DNA of 64,000 nt from Thermoanaerobaculia bacterium (lineage in GTDB: Bacteria > Acidobacteriota > Thermoanaerobaculia > Gp7-AA8), in contig JADGNZ010000032.1 of NCBI GenBank assembly GCA_017883205.1, positions 1 to 64,000 on the forward strand, written 5' to 3'. The notes beneath the pieces are model-generated. The model ran no database searches, was not told where the DNA came from, and was given only the letters and a program-made list of their open reading frames with translations. The translations under genes were made by a program, and so were the position numbers. Of the stretch, positions 40,998-50,382 are shown one piece after another; within the stretch, counting starts at the first letter, position 1, and the number at the start of each line of letters is the position of its first letter.

Positions 40998-42200
40998 ATG
41001 GTCTCTTTAGCGATCCCGCAACATCCGGTCTCACTGACCGACAAGCCTTTCTCCTCCCTCGGCCTCAGCGCGCCGATTCTCGACATCATCACGAAGATCG
41101 GATTTCAGAATCCGACACCGATCCAGGCCGCGGCCATCCCGCTCGCGCTGGAGGGACGTGACGTCATCGGGCTCGCACAGACCGGTTCCGGCAAGACCGC
41201 GGCCTTCTCGCTGCCGTTGGCCGAGCGCCTCACGCATGGCCGCGGCGTGCGCGGCCTGATCCTCTCGCCCACGCGCGAGATCGCCCTGCAGACGAAGGCG
41301 TTCCTCGATGTCTTCGGCGTCAACCACGAGCTCAAGACTGCCTGCGTGATCGGCGGCGTGAAGATGCAGCCGCAAACGGACGCGCTGCGCAACGAGCCCG
41401 ACATCATCGTAGCCACGCCGGGGCGTCTCCTCGATCACGTCCGCCAGCGTCACGTGAAACTCGACGCCATCGAAGAACTGGTCCTCGACGAAGCCGATCA
41501 CATGCTCGACCTCGGCTTTCTCCCGCAGATCCGCGACCTTCTGCGCCTCCTGCCCCGCGACCGCCACACGATGATGTTCTCGGCCACGATGCCCGACTCG
41601 ATCGAGATGATCGCCAAGGACTTCATGCGCGATCCAGTGCGCATCGACATCACACCCGAGGGCGGCGCGGCGGAAGGCATCACGCACCGGCTCTACCTGG
41701 TCAAAGAGGAAGACAAGCGGAACTGCCTGATCACCCTGCTCACCGAGGAGTTGGGAACAACGCTCGTGTTCGTGCGGAGGAAGATCGACGCCGAGTGGCT
41801 GTACCACATCCTCGAGCGGCGCGGCCATCCGGTGTCGCGCATTCATGCCGATCGCTCGCAAGGCCGCCGCACCGAAGCACTGGCAGGATTCCGCAAGGGG
41901 CAGCACCGCATCCTCGTGGCCACCGACATCGCCGGCCGCGGCATCGACGTCCCCGGCATCGAGCACGTCATCAACTTCGACATCCCCGAGAACGTCGACG
42001 ACTACGTCCACCGCGCCGGCCGCACCGCCCGCGGAGCAGCGCTGGGAATCGTGTCAACGATCGTTTCGTGGCAGGACGTCCCAATGGTCCGCCAGATCGA
42101 AGAGATCCTCGGCGAGAAGATTCCGCGCTGCACCGCGCCAGGAATCGAGCCGTGGGTCGAGACGGAAAAGGCGCCGTCGAGGACGAGGAGAAGGGTGTAG
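40998..42200 (+). CDS. DEAD-box RNA helicase
   Basis: 400 residues, the compact RhlE-like type. It has the Q-motif phenylalanine and Gln (GFQNPTPIQ), AQTGSGKT (60-67), PTREIALQ, TPGRLLDH, DEAD (164-167), SAT (195-197), then domain 2 with TLVFVRRK, ATDIAGRGIDVP and HRAGRTAR. It unwinds short RNA duplexes with ATP, in ribosome assembly or RNA decay. The C-terminal tail is short and basic (APSRTRRRV). It is probably co-transcribed with the DUF2784 gene. Confidence 0.96.
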   Translation: MVSLAIPQHPVSLTDKPFSSLGLSAPILDIITKIGFQNPTPIQAAAIPLALEGRDVIGLAQTGSGKTAAFSLPLAERLTHGRGVRGLILSPTREIALQTKAFLDVFGVNHELKTACVIGGVKMQPQTDALRNEPDIIVATPGRLLDHVRQRHVKLDAIEELVLDEADHMLDLGFLPQIRDLLRLLPRDRHTMMFSATMPDSIEMIAKDFMRDPVRIDITPEGGAAEGITHRLYLVKEEDKRNCLITLLTEELGTTLVFVRRKIDAEWLYHILERRGHPVSRIHADRSQGRRTEALAGFRKGQHRILVATDIAGRGIDVPGIEHVINFDIPENVDDYVHRAGRTARGAALGIVSTIVSWQDVPMVRQIEEILGEKIPRCTAPGIEPWVETEKAPSRTRRRV

Positions 42201-42234
42201 TCAGTCCTCCGAAGGCGAGTAGAATAACGGCGAT

Positions 42235-42678
42235 ATGGCCGAAGATCGTTCGATCGTCGATTTCGTCGTCGAGAAGCCCGGGCTTGGGATACGGCTCCTC
42301 GTCGAAGCGCGAAATACTCCTGCACCCTCTCGCGAGTGGGCGGCGCGTTTTCTGCGCAATATCTTCGAGCACGACCAGATACCGCAGGCTGAGTATTTTC
42401 TGTTGGCGTTGCGGGACCATCTTTATCTCTGGCACCGGCCAATGCGCGAGCCCGGGAATCCCGACTTTGAGGCTGACACCGCGACGGAACTTCGGCCTTA
42501 TCTGTCGAGGCTTAATCGACCGCTTGATACGCTCTACAAGAGCAGCTTTGAGCTATTGATTCAGGCTTGGCTGGGCGAGCTCGTGGACGGCACCCTGCCG
42601 GAATCAGAATGGCTGGTGAAGTCCGGACTCGCCGCCGCGGTTCGCGACGGCTCCATTCGATTGAATCTCGCCGCGTGA
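42235..42678 (+). CDS. Nuclease-fold-like protein, first gene of a two-gene module
   Basis: 147 residues. The pattern GIRLLVEARNTPAPSREWAA followed by QAEYFLLALRDHLYLW resembles PD-(D/E)xK-like proteins of type I restriction R-subunit kind, in which E-x-K sits where VEAR is found here and an alpha/beta core ends in YFLL-x-x-RD-x-x-YLW. A helical C-terminus follows. The lysine is replaced by Arg, so activity is uncertain. Its stop overlaps the start of a PIN-like gene (GTGA), so the two are made together. Confidence 0.7.
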   Translation: MAEDRSIVDFVVEKPGLGIRLLVEARNTPAPSREWAARFLRNIFEHDQIPQAEYFLLALRDHLYLWHRPMREPGNPDFEADTATELRPYLSRLNRPLDTLYKSSFELLIQAWLGELVDGTLPESEWLVKSGLAAAVRDGSIRLNLAA

Positions 42679-43292
42679 TCGTCTACGTCGAAACAAACTT
42701 TCTCCTCGAGCTCGCATACCTGCAGGAGAGATGCGACAGCTGCCAGTTGATCCTCGATTTCGCAAAGGCTCGAACGATCACTCTGGCGTTGCCGGCTTTC
42801 TCTGCCGCGGAAGCACGCGCCACCTGGCATCGCCGGGGATCCGAGCGCCGGGAGTTCCAGGCCTCGCTTCAGAGGCACATCCGAGAGATTTCACGCTCCG
42901 AGCCATTTCGCGGATTGAGCGAGCAATCCCACGATGTCGTTACTGCTCTTGTCGCGGGTGGTCAGGAAGCGAGGGCTCGACTCGAATCGGCAATACAAAC
43001 CGTGGAAGAACATGGCCTCACGATTCCTCTGACTGGTGAAGTCATCCGGATGGCGCGGGGGCTTGAGCTCACCTATTCACTGTCATCGCAGGATGCTCTC
43101 GTTCTCGCTTCGGTACGGTCGCACGCTGAGAAGAGCGTCGAACAGAAATGCTTCATCAGCCAGGATCTCAGAGCGTTTGAAGAACCGGCCGTGTCCGGCG
43201 AGATCTCCGGCGTCGGATGCAAGTTCGTCTCGAACTTCACGGATGCTGTCGGCTACATCAAGAGTGCGCTCCGACCGCCGAAGCCATCCTAG
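42675..43292 (+). CDS. PIN-like domain protein, second gene of the module
   Basis: 205 residues from GTG 42675, which overlaps the upstream stop. The four acidic positions of the PIN fold can be placed: Glu6 in IVYVETNFLLELA (usually Asp), Glu46 in FSAAEARA, Asp140 in LSSQDALVLASV and Asp164 in FISQDLRAF. PIN proteins are metal-dependent RNases and often toxins. The domain is longer than VapC toxins (about 130 residues) because of a helical insert at about 55-115. The partner upstream is not a known antitoxin. Function is inference. Confidence 0.75.
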   Translation: MIVYVETNFLLELAYLQERCDSCQLILDFAKARTITLALPAFSAAEARATWHRRGSERREFQASLQRHIREISRSEPFRGLSEQSHDVVTALVAGGQEARARLESAIQTVEEHGLTIPLTGEVIRMARGLELTYSLSSQDALVLASVRSHAEKSVEQKCFISQDLRAFEEPAVSGEISGVGCKFVSNFTDAVGYIKSALRPPKPS

Positions 43293-43307
43293 CGCGAAAC
43301 GCCTGAC

Positions 43308-44435
43308 TTACCCCGCCCGCTCCATCGCCTTCCTCGCGTACATCGCGCGGTCGGCGGTGCTGATGGTTTCGTCGAGTTGATCGGCGTGCTGGAAGGCGGC
43401 GGCACCCCATGAGACCGTGAGCGTCGTGCCGCTCGGGGTGGTGATGGCGCGGTCGAGATCGGCGAAGCGTTGCGTGACGAGGTCGAGTGACAGTTGGGGC
43501 ATCACGACGAGTAACTCATCACCGCCCCAGCGGAAGAAAAGATCGCCGGTGCGGACGCGGGTGCGGATGGCGTTGGCGACGGCGCGGATCGCTTCGTCAC
43601 CGGCAGCGTGCCCTTCGCGGTCGTTGATTCTCTTGAGATGGTCGACATCGACCATCACCACGGTGCCGCTCATCTCGCGCGGCATGGCGTGAAAGGCGTG
43701 GCGGGACAGCGCGGCGGTGAGCGGATCGGTATTCGCTTTGATGGCCAGTTGGTCGCGGGCCACTTGCAAGGCGGCGACGGCATCAGTCAGCTCGCGGTGG
43801 GCGAAGTCGGCTGCGATCAACACCATGCTGAAACCGAGGAGCACCGAGGCGAGAAGATCGGCCAGCGATGAGGAGTCGAGATAGGGAACCGTGATTCCGT
43901 TGCGCGCCATCGCGTAGAGAGGAATGTAGGCGGCGTAGAGGATCGCCATCAGAGCGAGCGAGATCCGCATCATCTGCCAGCCTACGGTCCGCGGCGTGAT
44001 GCGGCCGATGAGGACGAAACAGAGGATGGCCACGACGCTGACGATGCCCGCCTCGATCATGAAGAGCGCGCCGAACTCGGGCGCGGCGATGACGATCAGG
44101 ATCGCTACGGCCAGCGCCGTCGGCGTGGCGTAGCCGAGGAGCTTGAGCGGAAAGGGAGCGTCGACGAGATCGCGGCAGCCGGCAAACAGGAGCGCGAGAA
44201 AAACCCATTGCGCGAGGATGTAGACCAGCCACCAGGGCCACGGATGCGTCGTGGCGATGTAGACGCGCACAGCCACGATGGCGCAGAACATCGCCACGAA
44301 CGCCAGCGCCCAGCGCTTCACGTACGTCCAGCCGAACGTCCGCGCGATCTGCCCGAGAACGAGCGCGAGCAGCAGCGTCCCGATCGCCTGGAACGTCACG
44401 GCGACAGGCGAGAAATCGAGTACCGGCGAGGACAT
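43308..44435 (-). CDS. Membrane GGDEF-domain diguanylate cyclase
   Basis: 375 residues: seven or so hydrophobic helices (1-205), a short coiled linker and a GGDEF domain. NTDPLTAALSRHAF begins the domain, VVMVDVDHLKRINDREGHAAGD holds the metal and substrate residues, and the signature is RWGGDELLVV, where GGDEL is an accepted active variant. It makes cyclic di-GMP from two GTP. No upstream RxxD inhibitory site is clear. The membrane part may sense a signal. The frame can start at a TTG at 44471, but ATG 44435 precedes the first helix directly. Confidence 0.92.
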   Translation of the reverse strand: MSSPVLDFSPVAVTFQAIGTLLLALVLGQIARTFGWTYVKRWALAFVAMFCAIVAVRVYIATTHPWPWWLVYILAQWVFLALLFAGCRDLVDAPFPLKLLGYATPTALAVAILIVIAAPEFGALFMIEAGIVSVVAILCFVLIGRITPRTVGWQMMRISLALMAILYAAYIPLYAMARNGITVPYLDSSSLADLLASVLLGFSMVLIAADFAHRELTDAVAALQVARDQLAIKANTDPLTAALSRHAFHAMPREMSGTVVMVDVDHLKRINDREGHAAGDEAIRAVANAIRTRVRTGDLFFRWGGDELLVVMPQLSLDLVTQRFADLDRAITTPSGTTLTVSWGAAAFQHADQLDETISTADRAMYARKAMERAG

Positions 44436-44471
44436 TTGATCTGAGAAACCGAATGTCGAGTGTAACGACAA

Positions 44472-44759
44472 TCACTCATCGCTCATAGTGAACCCAGTCA
44501 CCCCGATCGGCACAACCCTCTCTTTTGGCGTGGCGCCGCGCTGGCGGCTGGCATCGATCTTTGTTTCGCCGGCTGGAGCGACAGGCGTGACGCGCGTCGT
44601 CATCTGGGCGCGGGCGCTGGCGAGGTAGACCTTGACGCCCTTTTCCGCGTAGATGCGCTCGATCTCGGCCTCGTCGGCGTCGATGACGATGTAGTCATCG
44701 ACGCGGCTGGAGTAGATCGCGAACTTGCCATTCGCCTGCTTGTCGATGCGCCAGGACAT
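44472..44759 (-). CDS. Small hypothetical protein
   Basis: 95 residues, not recognised. It starts SWRIDKQANGKFAIYSSRVD, has a beta-alpha-beta feel (DYIVIDADEAEIERIYAEKG, VKVYLASARAQ) and ends in a basic, Pro/Val-containing tail. The ATG at 44759 is chosen because upstream frame sequence is Arg-rich and unlike protein. It lies 36 bases ahead of the GGDEF gene on the same strand. Confidence 0.65.
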   Translation of the reverse strand: MSWRIDKQANGKFAIYSSRVDDYIVIDADEAEIERIYAEKGVKVYLASARAQMTTRVTPVAPAGETKIDASRQRGATPKERVVPIGVTGFTMSDE

Positions 44760-45124
44760 GGTGAATAGAGTAGCGGATCGACGGCCACGATCGTGACCGG
44801 CTCGTCGATGGGTTACTGCGCGATCTCTGTCGCCTGACGCTATTGCGGCTCGCAAGCCGCGCCGGATACGAATTCCGGCGCGGCTTGCTCGAATCGATGA
44901 ACGCTCACGTCGATAGGTACTGGTCAAACGAGTCTGAGGAACAAGGCTGGTCGACACTGGCGCGTTTTTGGCTGCCGAACGCTCTAGCGGACACCCTCCA
45001 TTGGCTCAGCACCACCCAGCACGATTGACACGGACGGTGGAAGGGGTCATCGCAGGCGTCTCGCGAACCGACAAACGCCGCCTCACCGCCGTATGAACTA
45101 GTGGCACGTCCTCAGGAGGATCCC
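44760..45124. other. Divergent gap with a perfect 15-bp hairpin
   Basis: 365 bases between divergent genes. GCAAGCCGCGCCGGA (44852-44866), a seven-base loop and TCCGGCGCGGCTTGC (44874-44888) form a perfect stem. An open frame of 61 codons (44843-45028) crosses it and is not convincing. Near the right end lies the ribosome site of the propeller gene. I see no clear promoter. Confidence 0.65.
45114..45119 (+). promoter_or_regulatory. Ribosome binding site that selects a TTG start
   Basis: A full AGGAGG stands five bases before TTG 45125. The reading frame is open to 45101, but only the TTG start gives both this spacing and a clean signal peptide. Confidence 0.85.
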
Positions 45125-46444
45125 TTGAAACTATCGCGCTTCGCGCTCACCGTCCTCGTCTGCCTCACGCTGCGCTCCGCCCCTCGAGCATTCGCACAGT
45201 TCTCGCAGCAGGGGCCGAAGTTAGTGGCTACGGACGTGTTGGGTCTGGCCCAACAAGGCTTTTCCGTGTCCCTCTCCGGCGATGGCAATACCGCCATTGT
45301 CGGATGTGTCAACGACAACCTTGGCCATGGGGCGGCCTCGATCTGGATCCGGAGTGGAGGGCTGTGGACCCAGCAAGGACCGAAGCTGGTCGGCTCGGGA
45401 GCTGTAGATAACGCAGAGCAGGGCATTTCGGTCGCTTTATCCTCTGACGGCAATACTGCCATCGTCGGGGGGCTCAACGACAATAGTGGCGTCGGGGCTG
45501 TCTGGGTCTGGACGAGGAACGGAGGAGAGTGGACGCAGCAGGGCACCAAGCTGGTAGGTTCGGGCGCACTTGGACCTGCTAACCAGGGCACTTCGGTGGC
45601 GCTCTCCGCTGATGGAAACACGGCCATCATCGGCGGCGCGAACGACAACAGTAGCGGCAGCGTCGTCGTTAACGCCTATGGAGCGGCGTGGGTCTGGACG
45701 CGGAGCGGTGGGGTCTGGAACCAACAAGGCAGCAAGTTGGTTGGATCAGGCGCTATTGGATACGCTCGACAAGGCGGTTCCGTGTCCATTTCCGCCGACG
45801 GCAATACAGCCATTGTGGGCGGGCCCGTCGACAACATTGACCGCAACCTTCTCTACCCTGCTGGCACCGGCGCCGCGTGGATCTGGACGAGGAGCGCTGG
45901 AGTCTGGGCTCAGCAGGGGCCAAAGCTGGTCGGCGCGGGGGCCGTGGGTAACGCTGAGCAAGGCGTCTCCGTGTCCCTTTCTGCCGACGGCAATACGGCC
46001 ATCGTCGGCGGGGACAACGACAACAATCTCTTCGACTACGAAGGCACTGGCGCAGCTTGGATCTGGACGAGAAGCGAAGGAGTCTGGACCCAACAGGGCC
46101 CGAAGCTGGTCGGCGCCGGCGCCGTCGGCCACGCTGGTCAAGGTGGCTCGGTTTGCATCTCCGCCGATGGCAACAAAGCCATCGTTGCAGGATATGGAGA
46201 CGACCATGACGTCGGGGCTGGTTGGATCTGGATACGAAGCAAAGGAGATTGGATCCAACAGGGACCGAAGCTGGTCGGCTCGGGGAACGTGGGACCGGCT
46301 TTAGAAGGACTCGTGTCCCTCTCCGGCGATGGCAGGACGGCCATCCTCGGAGGACCCCACGACAACAATGTAGGTGCCGCCTGGATCTTCACCGCAGCGG
46401 CCGAGGGCCCGACGCCGCAGCGTCGGCACGCCGTCGGACACTAG
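45125..46444 (+). CDS. Exported seven-repeat beta-propeller protein
   Basis: 439 residues: signal peptide (MKLSRFALTVLVCLTLRSAP to about 25), then seven repeats of 53-61 residues. Each reads W-x-QQGPKLVG(S/A)GAVG, then QG-x-SV(S/A)LS-x-DGNTAIVGG-x-NDN, then GAAWIWTRSGGV. Seven copies fit one seven-bladed propeller like FG-GAP proteins, with DGNTAIVG as the inner strand. The repeats are also similar in DNA, a sign of recent expansion. The last blade ends in a short basic tail instead of a sorting signal. Ligand unknown. Confidence 0.88.
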   Translation: MKLSRFALTVLVCLTLRSAPRAFAQFSQQGPKLVATDVLGLAQQGFSVSLSGDGNTAIVGCVNDNLGHGAASIWIRSGGLWTQQGPKLVGSGAVDNAEQGISVALSSDGNTAIVGGLNDNSGVGAVWVWTRNGGEWTQQGTKLVGSGALGPANQGTSVALSADGNTAIIGGANDNSSGSVVVNAYGAAWVWTRSGGVWNQQGSKLVGSGAIGYARQGGSVSISADGNTAIVGGPVDNIDRNLLYPAGTGAAWIWTRSAGVWAQQGPKLVGAGAVGNAEQGVSVSLSADGNTAIVGGDNDNNLFDYEGTGAAWIWTRSEGVWTQQGPKLVGAGAVGHAGQGGSVCISADGNKAIVAGYGDDHDVGAGWIWIRSKGDWIQQGPKLVGSGNVGPALEGLVSLSGDGRTAILGGPHDNNVGAAWIFTAAAEGPTPQRRHAVGH

Positions 46445-46473
46445 TCGCGGAATCAATAGGAACACCCTCTTGG

Positions 46474-49400
46474 TCACGGCAGTTGGATCGTCGTAGTCTC
46501 TCCTGCCACGATCACGACCGGCACGGTGCGCACGACGCTGCCACTGTTGTCGAGCACGGACAAAAGGTAGGACCCGGGCGGCATCGTCGGATAGGGTCCG
46601 TTGATTCCTTGGCGTACGGGACCGGGAAGGCGCGTGCCGAGCTGGTCCAGACGAACCTGCTGTGCGCTCTTCGCATCGATGATCAGTTGTCCGCCGTGCA
46701 CGAGGGTGAGTTGCACGTCGGCCGGCGGGGTAGTGAAGTTGGTGGTCTTGCCAACGTAGAAACGGGCGAACGTCAACGCGATGTAACTGCCCGGCTTCAA
46801 CCAGGCCTTGAGGACGCCGTTTTCCACGCGTTGCGCCTGAGATGGATTCGCATGTTGGTCGGTAGTGACCATGACCGAAGCGTCGACGGGTGCTCCCGTG
46901 ACGGAGTCAGTGACATGAAATGTCACGGCCGGCGCCTGCTCCAGCCGGACCTCGACTTCCGGTGCGCTGCCGCCCGATACGGTGACCTGTTGCGTGGCCG
47001 CGGAGTAGGGCTCGCGTGTCGCGCGCACCTCGTAGATCGCGTCGACGAGGGCATCGATCGCAAAGTGACCCTCCGAATCGGTTGTGGCCGATCCGGTGGC
47101 CGGCACGGTACGTGAGAAAACCATCACCTGGGCGTTCGCCAACGGAGCCCCCGTAGCGGCATCAACGACATGACCGCGAAGCATCGCGCCTCGGATGTCG
47201 ACGTCGAATGTGGCGCTGCTGCTGGCGGTGTACGTTGTCAGGTAGGCGAGATTCTGACCATTGATGTGAACGTTGTAATCGCCCGGCGCCTGCAGCGTGA
47301 TTGCGTAACTACCATCCGCCGAGATCATTCCGCTGCCACCGATCTGTCCCATTTGGACACCCGGTACACTCGCATTCTTCTGCGCCGTTTGCGGCGTTGG
47401 AGAGAACATGATGCTGCCCATCGAAACGGCCACGCCCGCATGCGTCACGTGACCGCTGATGGTGATGCCTTCGTTGAAATCGAGCTCGACCGGCGGTGCT
47501 GCGCCATTCTCAACGACGATGGTTTTCGGAAGCGCCATCCGGTTCCTTCCTGCCGTTGACAGCATCGCGGCCACGCGGATACTGCCATCCGGCATGCCGT
47601 GCAGCGCGAAGTTGCCTGCAGAATCGACAGGAGTCTGATTGCGTGACGTGCCTCCGGAGGCCACCACGACGACCTGAGCCAAATCCTCGGGCGACAGACC
47701 AGTCACGCGCCCCGTGATCGTGGCACCATTGTCGAGCGCGAACGTGAGCGGCTGACTCTGCGGAACGGTAACGTCGTTCGCATCCCCACTGACGTAGCCC
47801 TCTTTCCGCGCCGTAACGCGGTAGGTCCCGGTGGCGAGGCCCTGCATGACGAAGCTGCCGTCGAGATCCGTCTGCACCATGTTGCTCGGCCCGCTGCGAT
47901 CACCTGTGATCGCAACGTTGGCGCCGGGAATGTTGTGACCGGCACGGTCGGTAACGCGACCTCGAATCTCGGCACCATGGTCGAGCTCCACGTCGAGACG
48001 CAGATCCTTCCCCGCCGTGACCTCGACTGTCTTATGCAGGACGATGAATCCCGTCCTCTGAAATTGCAGCGTGCGCTCCCCTTCCGCAACCCCGTCGACG
48101 GTGTAGTTCCCGTCCGCGTCGGTCGTCGTACCGCCGAAGAACGGCATCCGGTTCGCGGTGACCGATACCTGCGCTCCGGCCACCGGCGCGCCAGCCGACG
48201 TGACCCGCCCGGTGATGCTCGCACCGCGATCGAGCTGCACGTCGATTCCACTTACCGTCTTTCCCTCCTCGGGTGTGATATCGCTTCGCGTGGCCGTGAC
48301 ATAGCCTGTGGCAGTGACGGCGATCTGCGTCGTCCCCGGTGGGACGTTGTCGATCGCGTAGCTGCCGTCGTCCGCGTGGACCTGTTGCGGCGTCGGACCA
48401 GGTCCCAGCCTGGCGCCGCGCGAAGGAACTGAGACCGTAAAGTCGGTCACCGGCTGCTTCGTCCCGCGGTCGACCACGCGCCCCTCGATGCGCGCACCGT
48501 GCGGCATGGTGATCGTCACATTCTTCGCCGGTGCCGTGACCGGAACGGGAGCCGACGTCATGTGCCTATCGGACGAGAGCGCCGTGAGGGTTGTGGCTCC
48601 GGCGGCGATTCCGACGATCGTGAAGGAGCCGTCCGAATCGGTGGTTGCATTTCGCGGCGCGATCGGAGAGCGCGGCATCTCGACGATTGCGCCGGCGACA
48701 GGCGTTCCGTCCGCGTGAACAACGCGCCCGCTGATCGTGACACCGCGATCGACCTCGACGACGACCGGCTCCGAGCGCGCGGTCAGTTCAACGCTGGGAA
48801 CACGTTTCGGCGCGACCTCGTCGCCTGTCACGAAGACGGCGTGAGGGCCCTCGGATGTCCGGAAGATGACCGAGCCATCAGCACCCGTGCGGCGGCAATC
48901 GGGACGCGTCGGATCATCACACTCCGCGGGAAAGAGAAAGCCCTGCTGCGCGGTTTGACGCGGTCGGGTCCTGTCGCCCGTGCGGGTCAGACTGACGTAG
49001 GCGTGTGCAACCGGTTGATGCTGCCGGTCCAACACGCGAACCGGAATCGTGAATCCGCGCACCAGGGTGATGACGATGTCGTTTCGCGTTTCGCCGGGCT
49101 GCCACTTGCGCGCTTCCAGCATCCCGCCCGCGTAGCCGTGTTTCATCGCGTAAATCGGCAACGCAAACGGCGTCGCCGAGGTCACCACGCGAATCGCGAA
49201 CTCGCCTGCGGCATTCGTGAGGGTGCTCGGCCGCCGCGCACCGGAGCTTACGGGCGAGCTCACCATTGCGCCGGCAACCGGCTTCTTCTCTTCGTCGACC
49301 ACTCGCCCGCGCGCGTGTGCAACCGGCAGCGCAGTAAACGCGCGCGTCGTTACATGCGGCACCAGGACCGCGGCGGACGCGATCCCGTACGAAGGATGCA

Positions 49401-50382
49401 TCCCTTCGATCTGATAGGAGCGCGCGAGGAGCGGACCAAAGGTGAATCTGCCCTTCGCGTCGCTGACCGCAGTCGTAGGAAACGAGTCGGCGCTTTCGGT
49501 CAATGACATCCGCGCGCCCGCCACCGCTGCGCCGGTCACGGAGTCGCGTACAGTGCCCGTGAACGTCTCGCCCTTGCTCAGACGAATCTCGACAGCACCA
49601 GCTTTCGCCGGTCGGGAAGCCGAACCGATCTCGTTTCCACGCACCGCCGTCAGCGACTGCCACCCCTGAGGCGCATGCGCGACGACGAAGGTGCCATCGT
49701 CCGCCGATTCCGCAAGCGGCCAGCCGTTAATGGAGACGATCGCGTGCGGCACCGGTCCCGCGGTGTTGACGACCTTGCCGCTAACGGTCACACCACTGGA
49801 AAGTTTGATCTCGTGGGCCGACGAGACCGCGCCGTTCATGTCGCGGCGCACTCCAGCCGCAAAGTCGGGATGGACGACGTAGACGGAGCCGATGCCGAAG
49901 ACCGGAGTCTCGCCGGCGGTGTCTGTCTTTCTCACCTCGCTCCCGGAGAGGATGTTCGCGTTCGCGACCGGTTTGCCGCCGCTCGTCACGCGAATCTTCG
50001 CTACCGGTTGTGCGGCGAGCTGAATGACGCCGATGTCGTCGCCGTCGACGGTGGCGATGGTGGTGGGTGGGTGATCGGATGCCTCGATCTCGAGATCGAC
50101 CGCCGGCGACGACTTCAGGTCGATCGTGAACGAGCCGCTATCCGACGATTTGGCCGTTGCGCCCGGGTCGCGATCGGCCTTCCCCGCCATGAGGCGCGCG
50201 CGCAGAGCGGCGGAGCTCTCCGAGGCGAAGGCACGGATCGTGGCACCGGCGACCGGTTTCCCATCCATGTCGATGATCGTGCCGGTAATCGCGGCGTGGG
50301 CAACGGTCGATGAAGACGTGACGAAAAGAGCGGCGAGAGCGAAGCGTACGAGTTTGCGCATACCAATCAGACGAATGATCAT
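46474..50382 (-). CDS. Very large exported carboxypeptidase-regulatory-repeat protein
   Basis: 1302 residues, signal peptide at the start (KLVRFALAALFVTSSSTVAHA). About fourteen prealbumin-like CarboxypepD_reg units follow, each around 80 residues and marked by I-x-GRVVD-x-x-G-x-PVAGA-x-V, then a G-x-F-x-I/V-x-G(L/V) strand and a Y-x-V/I-x-A strand. No peptidase, receptor or anchor domain is seen. It is probably a surface or periplasmic binding protein. The first ATG (50382) overlaps the ankyrin gene stop (ATGA); an ATG at 50361 is also possible. The two genes are likely one operon. Confidence 0.9.
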   Translation of the reverse strand: MIIRLIGMRKLVRFALAALFVTSSSTVAHAAITGTIIDMDGKPVAGATIRAFASESSAALRARLMAGKADRDPGATAKSSDSGSFTIDLKSSPAVDLEIEASDHPPTTIATVDGDDIGVIQLAAQPVAKIRVTSGGKPVANANILSGSEVRKTDTAGETPVFGIGSVYVVHPDFAAGVRRDMNGAVSSAHEIKLSSGVTVSGKVVNTAGPVPHAIVSINGWPLAESADDGTFVVAHAPQGWQSLTAVRGNEIGSASRPAKAGAVEIRLSKGETFTGTVRDSVTGAAVAGARMSLTESADSFPTTAVSDAKGRFTFGPLLARSYQIEGMHPSYGIASAAVLVPHVTTRAFTALPVAHARGRVVDEEKKPVAGAMVSSPVSSGARRPSTLTNAAGEFAIRVVTSATPFALPIYAMKHGYAGGMLEARKWQPGETRNDIVITLVRGFTIPVRVLDRQHQPVAHAYVSLTRTGDRTRPRQTAQQGFLFPAECDDPTRPDCRRTGADGSVIFRTSEGPHAVFVTGDEVAPKRVPSVELTARSEPVVVEVDRGVTISGRVVHADGTPVAGAIVEMPRSPIAPRNATTDSDGSFTIVGIAAGATTLTALSSDRHMTSAPVPVTAPAKNVTITMPHGARIEGRVVDRGTKQPVTDFTVSVPSRGARLGPGPTPQQVHADDGSYAIDNVPPGTTQIAVTATGYVTATRSDITPEEGKTVSGIDVQLDRGASITGRVTSAGAPVAGAQVSVTANRMPFFGGTTTDADGNYTVDGVAEGERTLQFQRTGFIVLHKTVEVTAGKDLRLDVELDHGAEIRGRVTDRAGHNIPGANVAITGDRSGPSNMVQTDLDGSFVMQGLATGTYRVTARKEGYVSGDANDVTVPQSQPLTFALDNGATITGRVTGLSPEDLAQVVVVASGGTSRNQTPVDSAGNFALHGMPDGSIRVAAMLSTAGRNRMALPKTIVVENGAAPPVELDFNEGITISGHVTHAGVAVSMGSIMFSPTPQTAQKNASVPGVQMGQIGGSGMISADGSYAITLQAPGDYNVHINGQNLAYLTTYTASSSATFDVDIRGAMLRGHVVDAATGAPLANAQVMVFSRTVPATGSATTDSEGHFAIDALVDAIYEVRATREPYSAATQQVTVSGGSAPEVEVRLEQAPAVTFHVTDSVTGAPVDASVMVTTDQHANPSQAQRVENGVLKAWLKPGSYIALTFARFYVGKTTNFTTPPADVQLTLVHGGQLIIDAKSAQQVRLDQLGTRLPGPVRQGINGPYPTMPPGSYLLSVLDNSGSVVRTVPVVIVAGETTTIQLP

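Noticed and set aside
44843-45028. 61-codon open frame on the plus strand
   Set aside because: It starts inside a perfect hairpin, needs a TTG start without a ribosome site and has no recognisable features.
46222-47115. 297-codon plus-strand frame at the end of the propeller gene
   Set aside because: It overlaps two real genes in wrong frames and is Arg-rich without domain sense.
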